DNA of 64,000 nucleotides from Pseudonocardia sp. EC080619-01 (GTDB lineage Bacteria; Actinomycetota; Actinomycetes; Mycobacteriales; Pseudonocardiaceae): positions 1,100,501 through 1,164,500 of the forward strand of contig NZ_CP012184.1 of the NCBI RefSeq assembly GCF_001420995.1. The letters are read 5' to 3'. The notes under the pieces were generated by a model. That model saw nothing but the letters and a program-made list of their open reading frames with translations. It was not told the DNA's origin and searched no databases. A program made the position numbers and the translations under genes. This document shows positions 52,656 to 62,720 of the stretch, one piece after another; the stretch's first letter is position 1; the number at the start of each line of letters is the position of its first letter.

Positions 52656-53117
52656 GTGTTCCGACTCGCCCTGCACACCCCGGAGATCCCGCCCAACACC
52701 GGGAACGTCATCCGGCTGGCCGCGAACACCGGCGCCGAGCTGCACCTGATCCGGCCGCTCGGGTTCTCCCTCGACGAGCGGGCGGTGCGCCGGGCCGGGC
52801 TCGACTACGGCGAGCTCGCCGACGTCGTCGTGCACGCGGGGACCGACGCCTTCGCCGCGTGGGTGGCGGACGCCGGGGCGCGGGTCTACGCGTTCACCAC
52901 CGGCGCGCCGGTGCGCTACACCGACGTCGCCTACTCCCCCGGCGACGTGCTGCTGTTCGGCCGCGAGTCCACGGGGCTCCCGGCCGACGTCGCCGGGGCG
53001 GCGTGGGTGACCGGCCGGGTGGCGCTGCCGATGCGGCCGTCGAACCGGTCGCTGAACCTGGCCAACGCGGCCGCCGTCGCCGTCTACGAGGCGTGGCGGC
53101 AGACCGGGTTCCGGTAG
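52656..53117 (+). CDS. trmL: tRNA (cytidine(34)-2'-O)-methyltransferase
   Basis: This 153-residue SPOUT enzyme methylates the wobble ribose of some tRNAs. Motifs are HTPEIPPNTGNVIRLAANTGAELHLIRPLGF at the start, LLFGRESTGLP, and ALPMRPSNRSLNLANAAAVAVYEAWRQ at the C-terminal knot. GTG 52656 gives the exact family start. Length is as expected for TrmL, which lacks extra RNA-binding domains. Confidence 0.95.
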   Translation: MFRLALHTPEIPPNTGNVIRLAANTGAELHLIRPLGFSLDERAVRRAGLDYGELADVVVHAGTDAFAAWVADAGARVYAFTTGAPVRYTDVAYSPGDVLLFGRESTGLPADVAGAAWVTGRVALPMRPSNRSLNLANAAAVAVYEAWRQTGFR

Positions 53118-53136
53118 CGCGCGAGGCGCTCGGCCG

Positions 53137-54012
53137 TCAGCCCTGCCGGACGGCCTGCACGTCGAGCTGGATCTCGATCGTCGAGCCGACGACCGGCAGT
53201 CCCTTCGCGATCGTCTGCTGCCAGTTGAGCGTGTAGTGCTCGCGGTGCAGCTGCCCGGTGGCGATCGCGCCGACCCGGTCGCCGTTCCACTCCGCGGAGC
53301 CCAGGAACGTGGTGTCCAGCGAGACGTCGCTGGTCAGGCCGTGCAGGGTGAGGTCGCCGTCGACGGTCCAGCGGTTCCCGCCGTGCGCGGCGAAGCGGAC
53401 GCTGGAGAAGCGCAGCTCGGGGAACCGCTCGACGTCGAGGAAGTCGGCGGAACGCAGGTGGGTGTCGCGGGCGTCGGCGTTCGTGTCGACGCTCGCGGAG
53501 TCGATGACGACGTCCACCGAGGACTCCTCGAACGGCTCCGCGATCCGGATCCGGCCCTGGAACCGGTTGAACCGTCCGTACACCTTGGACAGTCCGATGT
53601 GGCGGGCGACGAACCGGACCGAGCTGTGGTCGGGGTCGATCACGAACAGGCCGGGCCGCGGCGGGCGCAGCGCCGGGTCCTCGCCGAGGACGATCGTGCC
53701 CATGTCGGCGTGCTGGCCCCAGGAGACCTCGACGACGTCGGTCACCTGCTGGTAGCCGCCCGCGTCGACCCGCACGCGGTACTGGCCGGGCATCAGCGAC
53801 GCGGCGAACCGGCCGAACGGGTCGGTGTCGAGGTGTGCGACCCGGCGGTCACCGCCGTCGATCACGGAGATCTCGGTGCCGTGCAGCGCCCCGCCGCGGC
53901 CGTCGCGGACCTGGCCCGACAGCACGCCGCCGGTGAGGGGGATCGGGACCAGGGCGTGCCGGTCGGTGGTCCCCCGTGCCGGACGACGACGGTCCTTCTT
54001 CCTCCAGAACAC
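53137..54012 (-). CDS. YceI-family protein with N-terminal carboxypeptidase-regulatory-like domain
   Basis: This 291-residue protein joins two domains. Residues 25-115 form a beta-sandwich of the carboxypeptidase-regulatory type (GGVLSGQVRDGRGGALHGTEISVID, TDPFGRFAASLMPGQYRVRVDAGGY). Residues 125-290 form a YceI lipocalin-like domain (FVIDPDHSSVRFVARHIGLSKVYGRF). YceI folds bind polyisoprenoids. There is no clear signal peptide from GTG 54012, which has GGAGGAGG upstream; a longer start at 54084 lacks a ribosome binding site. It is convergent with trmL. Confidence 0.85.
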   Translation of the reverse strand: MFWRKKDRRRPARGTTDRHALVPIPLTGGVLSGQVRDGRGGALHGTEISVIDGGDRRVAHLDTDPFGRFAASLMPGQYRVRVDAGGYQQVTDVVEVSWGQHADMGTIVLGEDPALRPPRPGLFVIDPDHSSVRFVARHIGLSKVYGRFNRFQGRIRIAEPFEESSVDVVIDSASVDTNADARDTHLRSADFLDVERFPELRFSSVRFAAHGGNRWTVDGDLTLHGLTSDVSLDTTFLGSAEWNGDRVGAIATGQLHREHYTLNWQQTIAKGLPVVGSTIEIQLDVQAVRQG

Positions 54013-54162
54013 CGGCCAGACCTCCTCCGCCCGGGCACCGGGCAGGACGACGTGCGGCCACCGGACAGTGACCCCGGCCGTCACTCTGGCACGTTCGTGA
54101 CGGTCTCGTTAACCCGTCCAAGCCAAAGAGTGATCACGCTTGGTATTGGTCACACCACACCA

Positions 54163-56730
54163 TCACTCGTCGTCGCCGCCACCGACCTCGCCGCCGTCGG
54201 CGGTGCCGCCGCCGCGGATCAGGTACAGGGCGTTCTCCAGCTCGTCCGGCTTCACCAGCACGTCGCGGGCCTTGGACCCCTCGGACGGCCCGACGATGTG
54301 CCGGGTCTCCAGCAGGTCCATCAGCCGGCCCGCCTTGGCGAAACCGACGCGGAGCTTGCGCTGCAGCATCGACGTCGAACCGAACTGCGACGTCACGATC
54401 AGCTCGGCGGCCTGCAGCAGGACGTCCAGGTCGTCGCCGATGTCGGCGTCGATCTCCTTCGCCTCCCCGGCCTTGGCCGCGGTGACGCCCTCGGTGTAGC
54501 TGGGCTCGGCCTGCTCCTTGGTGAACCCGACGACCTTGGCGATCTCGTCGTCGTCGACGAAGGCGCCCTGCATGCGGACCGGCTTCCCGGCGCCCATCGG
54601 CAGGTAGAGCGCGTCGCCCATGCCGATCAGCTTCTCCGCGCCCGGCTGGTCGAGGATGACCCGGGAGTCGGTCAGCGACGACGTCGCGAACGCCAGTCTG
54701 GACGGGACGTTCGTCTTGATCAGGCCGGTGACGACGTCGACCGACGGCCGCTGGGTCGCCAGGATCAGGTGGATCCCGGCCGCACGGGCCTTCTGGGTGA
54801 TCCGGACGATCGCGTCCTCGACGTCGCGCGGGGCGGTCATCATGAGGTCGGCGAGCTCGTCGACGATGCACATGATGTACGGGTACGGCCGGTACACCCG
54901 CTCCGAGCCGGGCGGCGCGGTGATCTCGCCGGAGCGGACCTTGCGGTTGAAGTCGTCGATGTGCCGGACCCGGTTGGCCTGCATGTCCTGGTAGCGCTGC
55001 TCCATCTCCTCCACCAGCCAGGCCAGCGCGGCGGCGGCCTTCTTCGGCTGGGTGATGATGGGCGTGATCAGGTGCGGGATGCCCTCGTACGGGGTCAGCT
55101 CGACCATCTTCGGGTCGATGAGGATCATCCGGACCTCGTCCGGGGTGGCCCGGGTCAGCAGCGACACCAGCATCGAGTTGACGAAGCTCGACTTGCCGGA
55201 GCCGGTGGAGCCAGCGACCAGCAGGTGCGGCATCTTCGCCAGGTTCGCGACGAGGTAGTGGCCCTCGATGTCCTTGCCCAGCCCGATGCCCATCGGGTGC
55301 TGCTCGTTGCGCGCGGAGTTCGAGCGCAGGACGTCGCCGAGCCGCACCATCTCGCGGTCGGTGTTCGGCACCTCGATGCCGACCGCGGACTTGCCGGGGA
55401 TCGGGGCGAGCAGCCGGACGTTGTCGTTCGCGACCGCGTAGGCGAGGTTCCGCTGCAGCTGGGTGATCTTCTCGACCTTCACCGCGGGGCCGAGCTCGAT
55501 CTCGTAGCGGGTGACCGTCGGGCCGCGGGTGAAGCCGGTGACCTGGGCGTCGATGTTGAACTGGTCCAGCACGCCGGTGATCGCCTCGATCATGGCGTCG
55601 TTGGCGGAGCTGCGGGTCTTCGGCGGCGGCCCGGCCTCCAGGGCGTCCGGCGGGGGCAGGACGTACTCGGACTCGCCGACCGGCTCCCGGATCGCCATCG
55701 AGAGCTGCTCACCCTCGGTGGGCGGCGAGTCCTCCGCCGGCGGGGTCTCGACGACCGGCTTGCGCGGAGCCTTCTTCGCCGCCGCGGCGGCGGGGACCTC
55801 CGGGGGCGCGCCGGGCACCTCGGCGTCGACCGGAGTGGGGGCGTGCTCGCCCTCCTCGACCCGGTACGCGTCGGCCTCCGACGCCTGCTGACGGCGGCGC
55901 GACGGGCGCCGGCGCTTCGGCGCCTCCTCCCCGTTCTCGGCGGCCTCCTTCTCGGCGACGGCGTCGGCGACCGTGCGCGGCGCGCCGTCCTCGCCGGTCT
56001 CGTCGTCCTCGGGCGGGAGCTGCCCGGTGAGCCTGCGGAACCGGTCCGGCAGCTCCCGGACCGGGATGCCGGTCACGAGCAGCACCGAGTACAGCGTGAG
56101 CAGGACGAGTACCGGCACGGCCGTCCACAGCGTGAGACCCGCCTCGAGCGGGGTGCCCGCGACGTAGCCGACGGCGCCGCCGGCACCGCGCCACGCGTCG
56201 GGCTCGGACGGACCGCCCCGGGCGAGGTGGACCAGGCCGAGCACGCCCAGCGCGAGCAGCAGCGACCCCGCCACGATCCGCGGCCGCGCCTCCGGGTGCG
56301 CCGGTGTCGTCACCAGGACGACGCCGATGCCCAGCAGGATCACCGGCAGCAGCACCCCGGTCACGCCCATCACGGCCTGGACGACGAACGTGAACCAGTA
56401 GCCGACCGAGCCGCCCGCCTGCCACCACAGTCCGGCCGCGGCGATCACCGCGAGCACGAGCATGCCGAAGCCGAGCCCGTCACGGCGGTGCGCGGGATCG
56501 ATGTCCCGAGTCCGGCCGACGGCGCGGCCCGACGCCCGGAACGTCCGCGCGACACCCCGCCCGACCGCGTCGATCCCGCGGTCGATCAGGTCGGGTCCCT
56601 GGCGCTTCGGCGGCGTCCGGCGCGTGGTGGACCGCTTGCGGGACGCCGACGCGCGCGAGCCGGACCGCCCCGAGCCGCGACCCGCGGCCGCTCTCGTGGT
56701 GGTCCTGCCCGTGCTCGTACGTCCTGCCAT
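54163..56730 (-). CDS. ftsK: DNA translocase FtsK/SpoIIIE
   Basis: FtsK pumps DNA at the division septum to resolve chromosome ends. The 855-residue product begins with a basic tail, then four membrane helices (about 95-235), a Pro/Ala/Glu-rich linker (about 240-390) and the motor domain. Walker A is [11 protein letters not shown] near residue 505, and Walker [14 protein letters not shown] follows. The C-terminal gamma winged helix ([30 protein letters not shown]) reads KOPS-like sites. ATG 56730 is chosen; the ribosome binding site is weak. Confidence 0.95.
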   Translation of the reverse strand: MAGRTSTGRTTTRAAAGRGSGRSGSRASASRKRSTTRRTPPKRQGPDLIDRGIDAVGRGVARTFRASGRAVGRTRDIDPAHRRDGLGFGMLVLAVIAAAGLWWQAGGSVGYWFTFVVQAVMGVTGVLLPVILLGIGVVLVTTPAHPEARPRIVAGSLLLALGVLGLVHLARGGPSEPDAWRGAGGAVGYVAGTPLEAGLTLWTAVPVLVLLTLYSVLLVTGIPVRELPDRFRRLTGQLPPEDDETGEDGAPRTVADAVAEKEAAENGEEAPKRRRPSRRRQQASEADAYRVEEGEHAPTPVDAEVPGAPPEVPAAAAAKKAPRKPVVETPPAEDSPPTEGEQLSMAIREPVGESEYVLPPPDALEAGPPPKTRSSANDAMIEAITGVLDQFNIDAQVTGFTRGPTVTRYEIELGPAVKVEKITQLQRNLAYAVANDNVRLLAPIPGKSAVGIEVPNTDREMVRLGDVLRSNSARNEQHPMGIGLGKDIEGHYLVANLAKMPHLLVAGSTGSGKSSFVNSMLVSLLTRATPDEVRMILIDPKMVELTPYEGIPHLITPIITQPKKAAAALAWLVEEMEQRYQDMQANRVRHIDDFNRKVRSGEITAPPGSERVYRPYPYIMCIVDELADLMMTAPRDVEDAIVRITQKARAAGIHLILATQRPSVDVVTGLIKTNVPSRLAFATSSLTDSRVILDQPGAEKLIGMGDALYLPMGAGKPVRMQGAFVDDDEIAKVVGFTKEQAEPSYTEGVTAAKAGEAKEIDADIGDDLDVLLQAAELIVTSQFGSTSMLQRKLRVGFAKAGRLMDLLETRHIVGPSEGSKARDVLVKPDELENALYLIRGGGTADGGEVGGGDDE

Positions 56731-56790
56731 GTCACACACGGTAGCCCGCGGTGAAGATCGAACCGTGGACCGACGCGGGGGCCTGCGGCT

Positions 56791-56832
56791 CGTGAGTGGT
56801 TATCGCGGTCATAGCCGCGATAACCACTCACG
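56791..56832. terminator. 18-bp perfect inverted repeat downstream of rnj
   Basis: CGTGAGTGGTTATCGCGG and its exact complement enclose the loop TCATAG. It starts 15 nt beyond the rnj stop on the minus strand. The arms are notably A/T-richer than their surroundings, and no U-tract follows, so it may be an RNA 3'-end structure or a palindromic repeat element. Confidence 0.7.
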
Positions 56833-56846
56833 GGCGGCGCAGCCGC

Positions 56847-58601
56847 CTACACGGCGATGACAGTAGGCACGATCATCGGCCGGCGACGGTAGGTGTCCGA
56901 CACCCAGCGCCCGACGACCCGCCGGACGCCCTGGGCGATCCGGTGCGGGTCGCTCACACCCTCGTTCTCCAGGCGGGACAGCTCGTTCTCGACGAGCGCC
57001 TGCGCGGCGTCGAGCGCCTTGGGGTCGTCGGAGAACCCGCGGCCGGACAGCGTCGGCCGGGACAGCGCCCGCCCCGTCTTGTGGTCGATCGCGACGGTGA
57101 TCTGGATGAACCCGCCCTCGCCGAGCGCGATCCGGTCGCCGAGGGTGTTCTCCCCGACGTCGCCGACGGCCAGGCCGTCGACGTAGACCTGGCCGACCTC
57201 GACCCGCCCGGTGATGCCGGCCTTGCTGTCGACGAGATCGACGACGACGCCGTTCTCGGCGATCACGACCGAGTCCTCCGGCACCCCGGTCTTGCGGGCA
57301 AGTTCGGCGTTGGCGCGCAGGTGGCGCCACTCGCCGTGCACCGGCATGACGTTCGACGGCCGTACCGCGTTGTAGAGGAACAGCAGCTCGCCGGCCGGGG
57401 CGTGCCCGGAGACGTGCACCTTGGCGTTGCCCTGGTGCACGACGGTCGCGCCCAGCCGGGTCAGGCCGTTGATCACTGCGAAGACCGCGGTCTCGTTGCC
57501 CGGGATCAGCGAGCTGGCCAGGATGATCGTGTCGTCCGGGCGGATCGTGATGCTGCGGTGGTCGCCGCGGGCCATTCGGGACAGCGCCGCGAGCGGCTCG
57601 CCCTGGGACCCGGTGGAGACGAGCACCAGCTGGTCGTCGGGCAGGCGCATCGCCTCGTCGATGTCGACGAGGAGCCCGTCCGGGATGTTGAGCAGCGAGT
57701 GGTCGTCGGCCAGGCCCATGTTGCGGACCATCGACCGGCCGGTCAGGCAGACCTTGCGGCCGTGCGCGTGCGCGGCGTCGAGGACCTGCTGGACGCGGTG
57801 CACGTGGCTGGCGAAGCAGGCCAGGATGATCCGCGACGGGGCCCGCCGCACCAGGTCGGCGATGACCGGCCCGATGTCGGACTCCGGGGTGACGAAGCCG
57901 GGGACCTCGGCGTTCGTGGAGTCGACCAGGAACATGTCGACACCCTCCTCGCCCAGCCGGGAGAACCCGGCGAGGTCGGTGAGCCGCCCGTCGAGCGGGA
58001 GCTGGTCGAGCTTGATGTCACCGGTGTGCAGCACCAGGCCGGCCGGGGTGCGGATCGCGACCGCGACCGCGTCCGGGATGGAGTGGTTGACCGCGAAGTA
58101 CTCGCAGTCCCAGCCGCCGTGGGAGACCCGGTCTCCCTCGGAGACCTCCTGCAGGCGCGGGGTGAGCCGGTGCTCCTTGCACTTGGCCGCGACCAGGGCG
58201 AGCGTGAACCGCGAGCCGACGACGGGGATGTCCGGCCGCATCCGCAGCAGCCACGGCACGGCACCGATGTGGTCCTCGTGGCCGTGGGTGAGGACGAGCG
58301 CGTCGATGTCGTCGAGCCGGTCCTCGATGGCGCGGAAGTCGGGCAGGATCAGGTCGACGCCGGGCGAGTCGTCGGACGGGAACAGCACGCCGCAGTCGAC
58401 GACGAGCAGTCGGCCCTCGTACTCGAAGACCGTCATGTTCCGGCCGACCTCGCCGATGCCGCCGAGCGCGAAGGTGCGCAGGCCGCCCTTCGCGAGCGCG
58501 GGCGGGCGTCCCTCCGGCAGCTCGGGACGGTCGATCTTCTCCGGCGGGGCGCTCAGGGACCGCCCGGGTCGGTTCCGGCGGTCGTTGCGCTGGGGACTCA
58601 C
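56847..58601 (-). CDS. rnj: ribonuclease J
   Basis: This 584-residue metallo-beta-lactamase nuclease matures and degrades RNA. The basic N-terminal tail (about 35 residues) precedes the lactamase fold with zinc motif HGHEDH (106-111). The beta-CASP domain has LVSTGSQGEPLAALSRMARG and HVSGHAPAGELLFLYNAVRPSNVMPVHGEWRHL. A C-terminal domain follows. GTG 58601 is the start. The rnj-dapA neighbourhood matches Rv2752c-Rv2753c; the gap to dapA is 48 bp, so they probably share a transcript. Confidence 0.96.
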   Translation of the reverse strand: MSPQRNDRRNRPGRSLSAPPEKIDRPELPEGRPPALAKGGLRTFALGGIGEVGRNMTVFEYEGRLLVVDCGVLFPSDDSPGVDLILPDFRAIEDRLDDIDALVLTHGHEDHIGAVPWLLRMRPDIPVVGSRFTLALVAAKCKEHRLTPRLQEVSEGDRVSHGGWDCEYFAVNHSIPDAVAVAIRTPAGLVLHTGDIKLDQLPLDGRLTDLAGFSRLGEEGVDMFLVDSTNAEVPGFVTPESDIGPVIADLVRRAPSRIILACFASHVHRVQQVLDAAHAHGRKVCLTGRSMVRNMGLADDHSLLNIPDGLLVDIDEAMRLPDDQLVLVSTGSQGEPLAALSRMARGDHRSITIRPDDTIILASSLIPGNETAVFAVINGLTRLGATVVHQGNAKVHVSGHAPAGELLFLYNAVRPSNVMPVHGEWRHLRANAELARKTGVPEDSVVIAENGVVVDLVDSKAGITGRVEVGQVYVDGLAVGDVGENTLGDRIALGEGGFIQITVAIDHKTGRALSRPTLSGRGFSDDPKALDAAQALVENELSRLENEGVSDPHRIAQGVRRVVGRWVSDTYRRRPMIVPTVIAV

Positions 58602-58649
58602 TGGGGTTCGTGCCTCACAAGGTTCGTCACTGATGGATGGTGGGGCGGA

Positions 58650-59678
58650 TCAGGTACGCGGGTACGCGATCTCGGCCCCGAGGTCGGTGGCGGTGCGCCC
58701 GCCGAGCGCGCCGTGCCCGGACTGGTAGAGCGGGACACCGGGCCGGGACAGCGGGTCCAGCGCGACACCCGCGACGGCGAGATCCCCGGCGATCGCGGCG
58801 ACCTGCTCCTCGGTGGCGGGCGGCAGCGGCAGCCGGGTCTCGCCGACGTCGATGCCGCGCAGCCGCAGCGCCGTCTTCGCGAAGACGGCGCCGCCGACGC
58901 GGCCCATCGCCCGGATCACCGGGAGCATCGCGTAGTGCAGCGCGCGGGCCCGCTGGTGCTCGCCCGCGTGGTAGGCGTCGATCATCGCACGCAGCCGGTC
59001 GGCGACGACGTGGCCGATCACGGACACGAAGCCGACGGCACCGACCGACAGCCACGGCAGGTTCACCGGGTCGTCGCCGGAGTAGTAGGCCAGCGTCGTG
59101 GTCGCGAGGACCTCGGTGCCGACCCGCAGGTCGTTGCGGGCGTCCTTCACCGCGACGATCCGCGGGTGCTGGGCGAGCCGCTGGAACGTCTCGACGTCGA
59201 TCCCGATCACGCTGCGCGGCGGGATGTCGTAGAGCATCACCGGCAGGTCGGTGGCGTCGGCGACCGCGGTGAAGTGCGCGATCAATCCCTCCTGCGGCGG
59301 CCGCGAGTAGTACGGCGTCACGGTCAGCAGACCGTGCGCGCCGGCCTGCTCCGCGCCGCGCGCGAGCTCGATCGAGTGCGCGGTGTCGTAGGTCCCGGCG
59401 CCGCTGATGATCGTCGCCCGGTCACCGACGGCCGCGACGACCGCGCGGATCAGCTCGCGCTTCTCGGCGTCCGAGGTGGTGGGGCCCTCACCGGTGGTCC
59501 CGTTGACGACCAGACCGTCGTTGCCCAGGTCCACCAGATGGGCGGCGAGCTCCTCCGCCTTGCCCAGGTCGAGCTCCCCGTCGGGATCGAACGGGGTCAC
59601 CATCGCGGTGAGGACCTCGCCGAACGGACGACGTGGCGGGTGCTGCCCCGCCGGGGCGGTCTGGGAGCCGGAGTCCAT
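58650..59678 (-). CDS. dapA: 4-hydroxy-tetrahydrodipicolinate synthase
   Basis: DapA condenses pyruvate with aspartate semialdehyde in lysine and diaminopimelate synthesis. The 342-residue TIM barrel has Tyr150 (MLYDIPPRS) and Schiff-base Lys178 (IVAVKDAR). GTTGEGPTTSDAEK and GAGTYDTAHSIE lie at the active site. About 35 residues extend beyond the usual C-terminus (DPLSRPGVPLYQSGHGALGG region). Codon use there is normal, so it seems translated. ATG 59678 is the start without a strong ribosome binding site. Confidence 0.94.
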   Translation of the reverse strand: MDSGSQTAPAGQHPPRRPFGEVLTAMVTPFDPDGELDLGKAEELAAHLVDLGNDGLVVNGTTGEGPTTSDAEKRELIRAVVAAVGDRATIISGAGTYDTAHSIELARGAEQAGAHGLLTVTPYYSRPPQEGLIAHFTAVADATDLPVMLYDIPPRSVIGIDVETFQRLAQHPRIVAVKDARNDLRVGTEVLATTTLAYYSGDDPVNLPWLSVGAVGFVSVIGHVVADRLRAMIDAYHAGEHQRARALHYAMLPVIRAMGRVGGAVFAKTALRLRGIDVGETRLPLPPATEEQVAAIAGDLAVAGVALDPLSRPGVPLYQSGHGALGGRTATDLGAEIAYPRT

Positions 59679-59716
59679 GGGGGTCGACGGTACCGCCTCG
59701 GCGGTGCGATGAGACC

Positions 59717-60343
59717 TCAGAGCCCGGAGGGCGCGGCGCGGTAGGCCTCCACGTCGGCGGGCAGCCCCTGGACCTCGACGCGGGCCGCGTCGCGACCGAA
59801 CGCGTGCAGCACCAGCTCCGACGGCTCGCCGACCACCGTGACCAGGCCGTGCCCGGTCGCGACGACCTGCTGCGCCCCCTCCGGACGCTGCAGCACGATG
59901 CCGACCGGGCTGCGCCGGAACAGCAGCTTCGCCTGCGACGACAGCAGGGTCCACAGCTGCCCGTCGCGCTGCGGCTCGGACGGCCGCGGCTCCCAGCCGG
60001 CCTCGCCCCGCCGGAGGTCCTCGTGGTGGACGAAGAACTCGGCGCCGTTGGCGATCTCGTCGACCTTGCCGACCTTGAACGGCGACCACCCCGGGGGGCC
60101 CTTGCGGAGGTCGTCGATCATGTTCGGCCAGGCCTCGGAGGCGTAGCCCTCCATCGCCTTCTCGGTGACCCCGGACAGCGCGGGCACCAGGATGCCCGCC
60201 GCGCTCCACGGCTGCCGCTCCCGCACCAGGAGGTGGGTGAGCAGGTCACGGGCGTTCCAGCCCTCGCACAGGGTCGGGCGGTCCGGGCCGGAGCGTTCGA
60301 ACTCGGCGCAGATGGCGGCACGTTCGTCGGTCGCGAGGCTCAC
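59717..60343 (-). CDS. DinB/MDMPI-like TIGR03085 family metal-binding protein
   Basis: This 208-residue helical-bundle protein contains LCEGWNARDLLTHLLVRERQPW, and GAEFFVHHEDLRRGEAGWEPR carries likely metal-ligand histidines. These are features of the TIGR03085 branch of the mycothiol-dependent maleylpyruvate isomerase/DinB superfamily. Relatives act in thiol-dependent detoxification, but this branch is uncharacterised. GTG 60343 places the domain correctly; the ribosome binding site is weak. Confidence 0.85.
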   Translation of the reverse strand: MSLATDERAAICAEFERSGPDRPTLCEGWNARDLLTHLLVRERQPWSAAGILVPALSGVTEKAMEGYASEAWPNMIDDLRKGPPGWSPFKVGKVDEIANGAEFFVHHEDLRRGEAGWEPRPSEPQRDGQLWTLLSSQAKLLFRRSPVGIVLQRPEGAQQVVATGHGLVTVVGEPSELVLHAFGRDAARVEVQGLPADVEAYRAAPSGL

Positions 60344-60521
60344 CGTGCCCAACGTAGTGCGCGCGGCCGTCCGACGCCCACCGGCGCACCGCACGACGAG
60401 CGGCGGACGAACGGTCGACAGACGGATGACGGAACGACGCCGTTTTGTAGCCAGTGATACAGATCTCACCCGTCGGGGTGCGCATACTCCCCGCGTCCCG
60501 TTCTCAGCGGAGAGGACTCCC

Positions 60522-61838
60522 ATGACGCACGCTGCCACCACGCAGCCCCCGAACTCGATGCGCCGCATCGCGCTCGCCAGCATGACCGGCACGGTGATCG
60601 AGTTCTACGACTTCTTCATCTACGGCACCGCCGCCGCCCTCGTGTTCAACAAGGTGTTCTTCCCCGAGCTCGGGACCGCGGCCGGGACCGCGCTGGCGCT
60701 GGCCACCTTCGGCGTCGCGTTCGTCGCCCGGCCGTTCGGGTCGATCCTCTTCGGTCACTTCGGCGACCGTCTCGGGCGCAAGGGCACCCTCGTCACGACG
60801 CTGCTGCTCATGGGCTTCTCGACGCTGGCGATCGGCCTGCTGCCGACCACCGGGACGATCGGCGTGCTGGCACCGATCCTGCTGGTCGTGCTGCGGATCC
60901 TGCAGGGTCTGGCCGTCGGCGGCGAGTGGGCCGGTGCGACGCTGCTGACCGCGGAGAACGCACCGACGAAGGCCCGCGGCAAGTACGCCCTCTATCCGCA
61001 GCTCGGCCCGTCGGTGGCGTTCGCGCTGGCGTCGGCGACGTTCCTCATCACCGCGCTGACGATGAGCGACGCGGCGTTCGCCTCCTGGGGCTGGCGGATC
61101 CCCTTCATCGCGTCGGTGCTGCTCGTCGGCGTGGGTCTGTACGTGCGCCTCGCGCTGGAGGAGACGTCGTCGTTCCGCAGCAGCAAGGCGGCGACCACCT
61201 CCACCCGGCTCCCGGTCGCGGAGGTGTTCACCAGCCGTCCGGCCGCGGTGTTCCTCGGCGCCGGCTCGACGACGGCCGTGTTCGCCTTCTTCTACATCGG
61301 CGTCACCTACCTGACCAGCTACGGCACCCAGCAGCTGGAGCTGCCCCGGCCGACCGTGCTGGCGATGGGCATCGTCGGCGGTCTCGTGTTCGCGATGACC
61401 ACGATCGCCTCGGCGATCCTGTCCGACCGCGTCGGGCGACGGCGGATGGTCGTGATCGGCAACATCGCCTCGGTGGCGGCGGGCGTCGCCGCGTTCCCGA
61501 TCATCGACATCGGCACGGCGTGGTCGTTCGGGCTCGGGCTGTCGCTGGTCCTCGGCGTCGTCGGCATCGCGTACGGCCCGATCGGCGCGCAGCTTCCGGA
61601 GCTGTTCCCGACCCGGTACCGCTACACCGGCGCGGGGATCGCCTACAACCTCGCCGGCGTGCTCGGCGGCGGTGTCGTCCCGCTGATCTCCACGGCGCTG
61701 GTGCCCGTCTACGGCAGCCTCGCGATCGGCCTGCTGCTGGCCGGGGTGTCGCTGGCCAGCCTGCTCTGCACGCTGGCGCTGCCGCAGACCGACGCCGACT
61801 CGCTCGCCGCGCAGGACGCGCAGCCGGCGACCGTCTGA
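60522..61838 (+). CDS. MHS-family major facilitator transporter
   Basis: This 438-residue proton symporter has 12 helices. The family signatures are GTVIEFYDFFIYGTAAALVF, ARPFGSILFGHFGDRLGRK and ILQGLAVGGEWAGATLL. ATG 60522 has GAGAGGA upstream. Unlike the MHS gene at 40.6 kb its C-terminus is intact (LPQTDADSLAAQDAQPATV). The substrate is unknown, probably an organic acid or betaine. No enzyme genes accompany it. Confidence 0.92.
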   Translation: MTHAATTQPPNSMRRIALASMTGTVIEFYDFFIYGTAAALVFNKVFFPELGTAAGTALALATFGVAFVARPFGSILFGHFGDRLGRKGTLVTTLLLMGFSTLAIGLLPTTGTIGVLAPILLVVLRILQGLAVGGEWAGATLLTAENAPTKARGKYALYPQLGPSVAFALASATFLITALTMSDAAFASWGWRIPFIASVLLVGVGLYVRLALEETSSFRSSKAATTSTRLPVAEVFTSRPAAVFLGAGSTTAVFAFFYIGVTYLTSYGTQQLELPRPTVLAMGIVGGLVFAMTTIASAILSDRVGRRRMVVIGNIASVAAGVAAFPIIDIGTAWSFGLGLSLVLGVVGIAYGPIGAQLPELFPTRYRYTGAGIAYNLAGVLGGGVVPLISTALVPVYGSLAIGLLLAGVSLASLLCTLALPQTDADSLAAQDAQPATV

Positions 61839-61981
61839 CCGCGGGCCCCGCCGGGCCCACCGCTCGTCCGTCCGGGCCGCACCGGGACGCCGTACGGCTT
61901 CCCGGGCGGGCCGGGCCGGGCTACCGTCCGCACCATCGGACGGCGGCCGGTCCCTCGACGGCCGCGGGAGGCGGGTGACGG

Positions 61982-62713
61982 GTGACGGCCGGGACGGCGG
62001 ACGACGCGGGCGCGGACCGGGCCCACGGCCCGGCCGGCGATCCCGTCTCGCCCTTCCTCACCGCGCCGGCGACGCCCGTGACCGACCGGCTCGCCGGTCT
62101 GGGGACCCCGCGCCGCTACGCCCGCGGCGAGCACGTCTACCGGCAGGGCGAGCTGTCCACCCGGCTCCACCTGGTCGTCTCCGGGCGGGTGCGCATCTAC
62201 CTGCACCGCCCGGACGGTTCCGAGCGGTCGCTGGCCTACGCCGAACCGGGCGCCACCCTCGGTGAGGCCGCCTGCGTCGACGGGCGGCCGCGGCACCTCG
62301 CGTCGGTCTGCACCCAGCCGTCGGAGATCGTCTCGGTCACCCGGGACGCGCTGCTCGACGCGGCCCGCGCCGAGCCCGAGCTGCTGCTGGAGATCACCCG
62401 GCGGATCGCCTACAAGCAGCGCGTCATGCAGCTGCACGTCCTCATCGAGGGCCTGCCGGCCCGGGAGCGGGTCATCCTTCTGCTCGGGCACCTCGTGGAG
62501 GCCTACGGCGAGGTCGCGCTCGACACCGTCACCCGGCTGTCGATCCGCCCGGCCGTCGACGAGCTGGCCCTGCTCGTCGGCCTGACCCGGGTGACCATGA
62601 GCCGGGAGCTGTCCCGGCTGGTCGCCGAGGGCCTGGTCGAGAAGGAGGGCCGCAGCATCGTCGTGCGGGACCTGCCGGACCTGCGCCGCCGGGTGCACGC
62701 CGTCCTGGCGTGA
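61982..62713 (+). CDS. Crp/Fnr-family regulator
   Basis: This 243-residue protein has a cNMP-binding-like domain (about 38-150; RGEHVYRQGELSTRLHLVVSGRVRIYL, EPGATLGEAACVDGRPR). A C-terminal winged helix follows (about 175-240; VDELALLVGLTRVTMSRELSRLVAEGLVEKEG). The phosphate cassette lacks the full Crp signature, so cAMP binding is doubtful. Cys residues are too few and scattered for an Fnr cluster. GTG 61982 is the start. It is convergent with thyX, 7 bp apart. Confidence 0.88.
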   Translation: MTAGTADDAGADRAHGPAGDPVSPFLTAPATPVTDRLAGLGTPRRYARGEHVYRQGELSTRLHLVVSGRVRIYLHRPDGSERSLAYAEPGATLGEAACVDGRPRHLASVCTQPSEIVSVTRDALLDAARAEPELLLEITRRIAYKQRVMQLHVLIEGLPARERVILLLGHLVEAYGEVALDTVTRLSIRPAVDELALLVGLTRVTMSRELSRLVAEGLVEKEGRSIVVRDLPDLRRRVHAVLA

Positions 62714-62720
62714 GGAGCGC

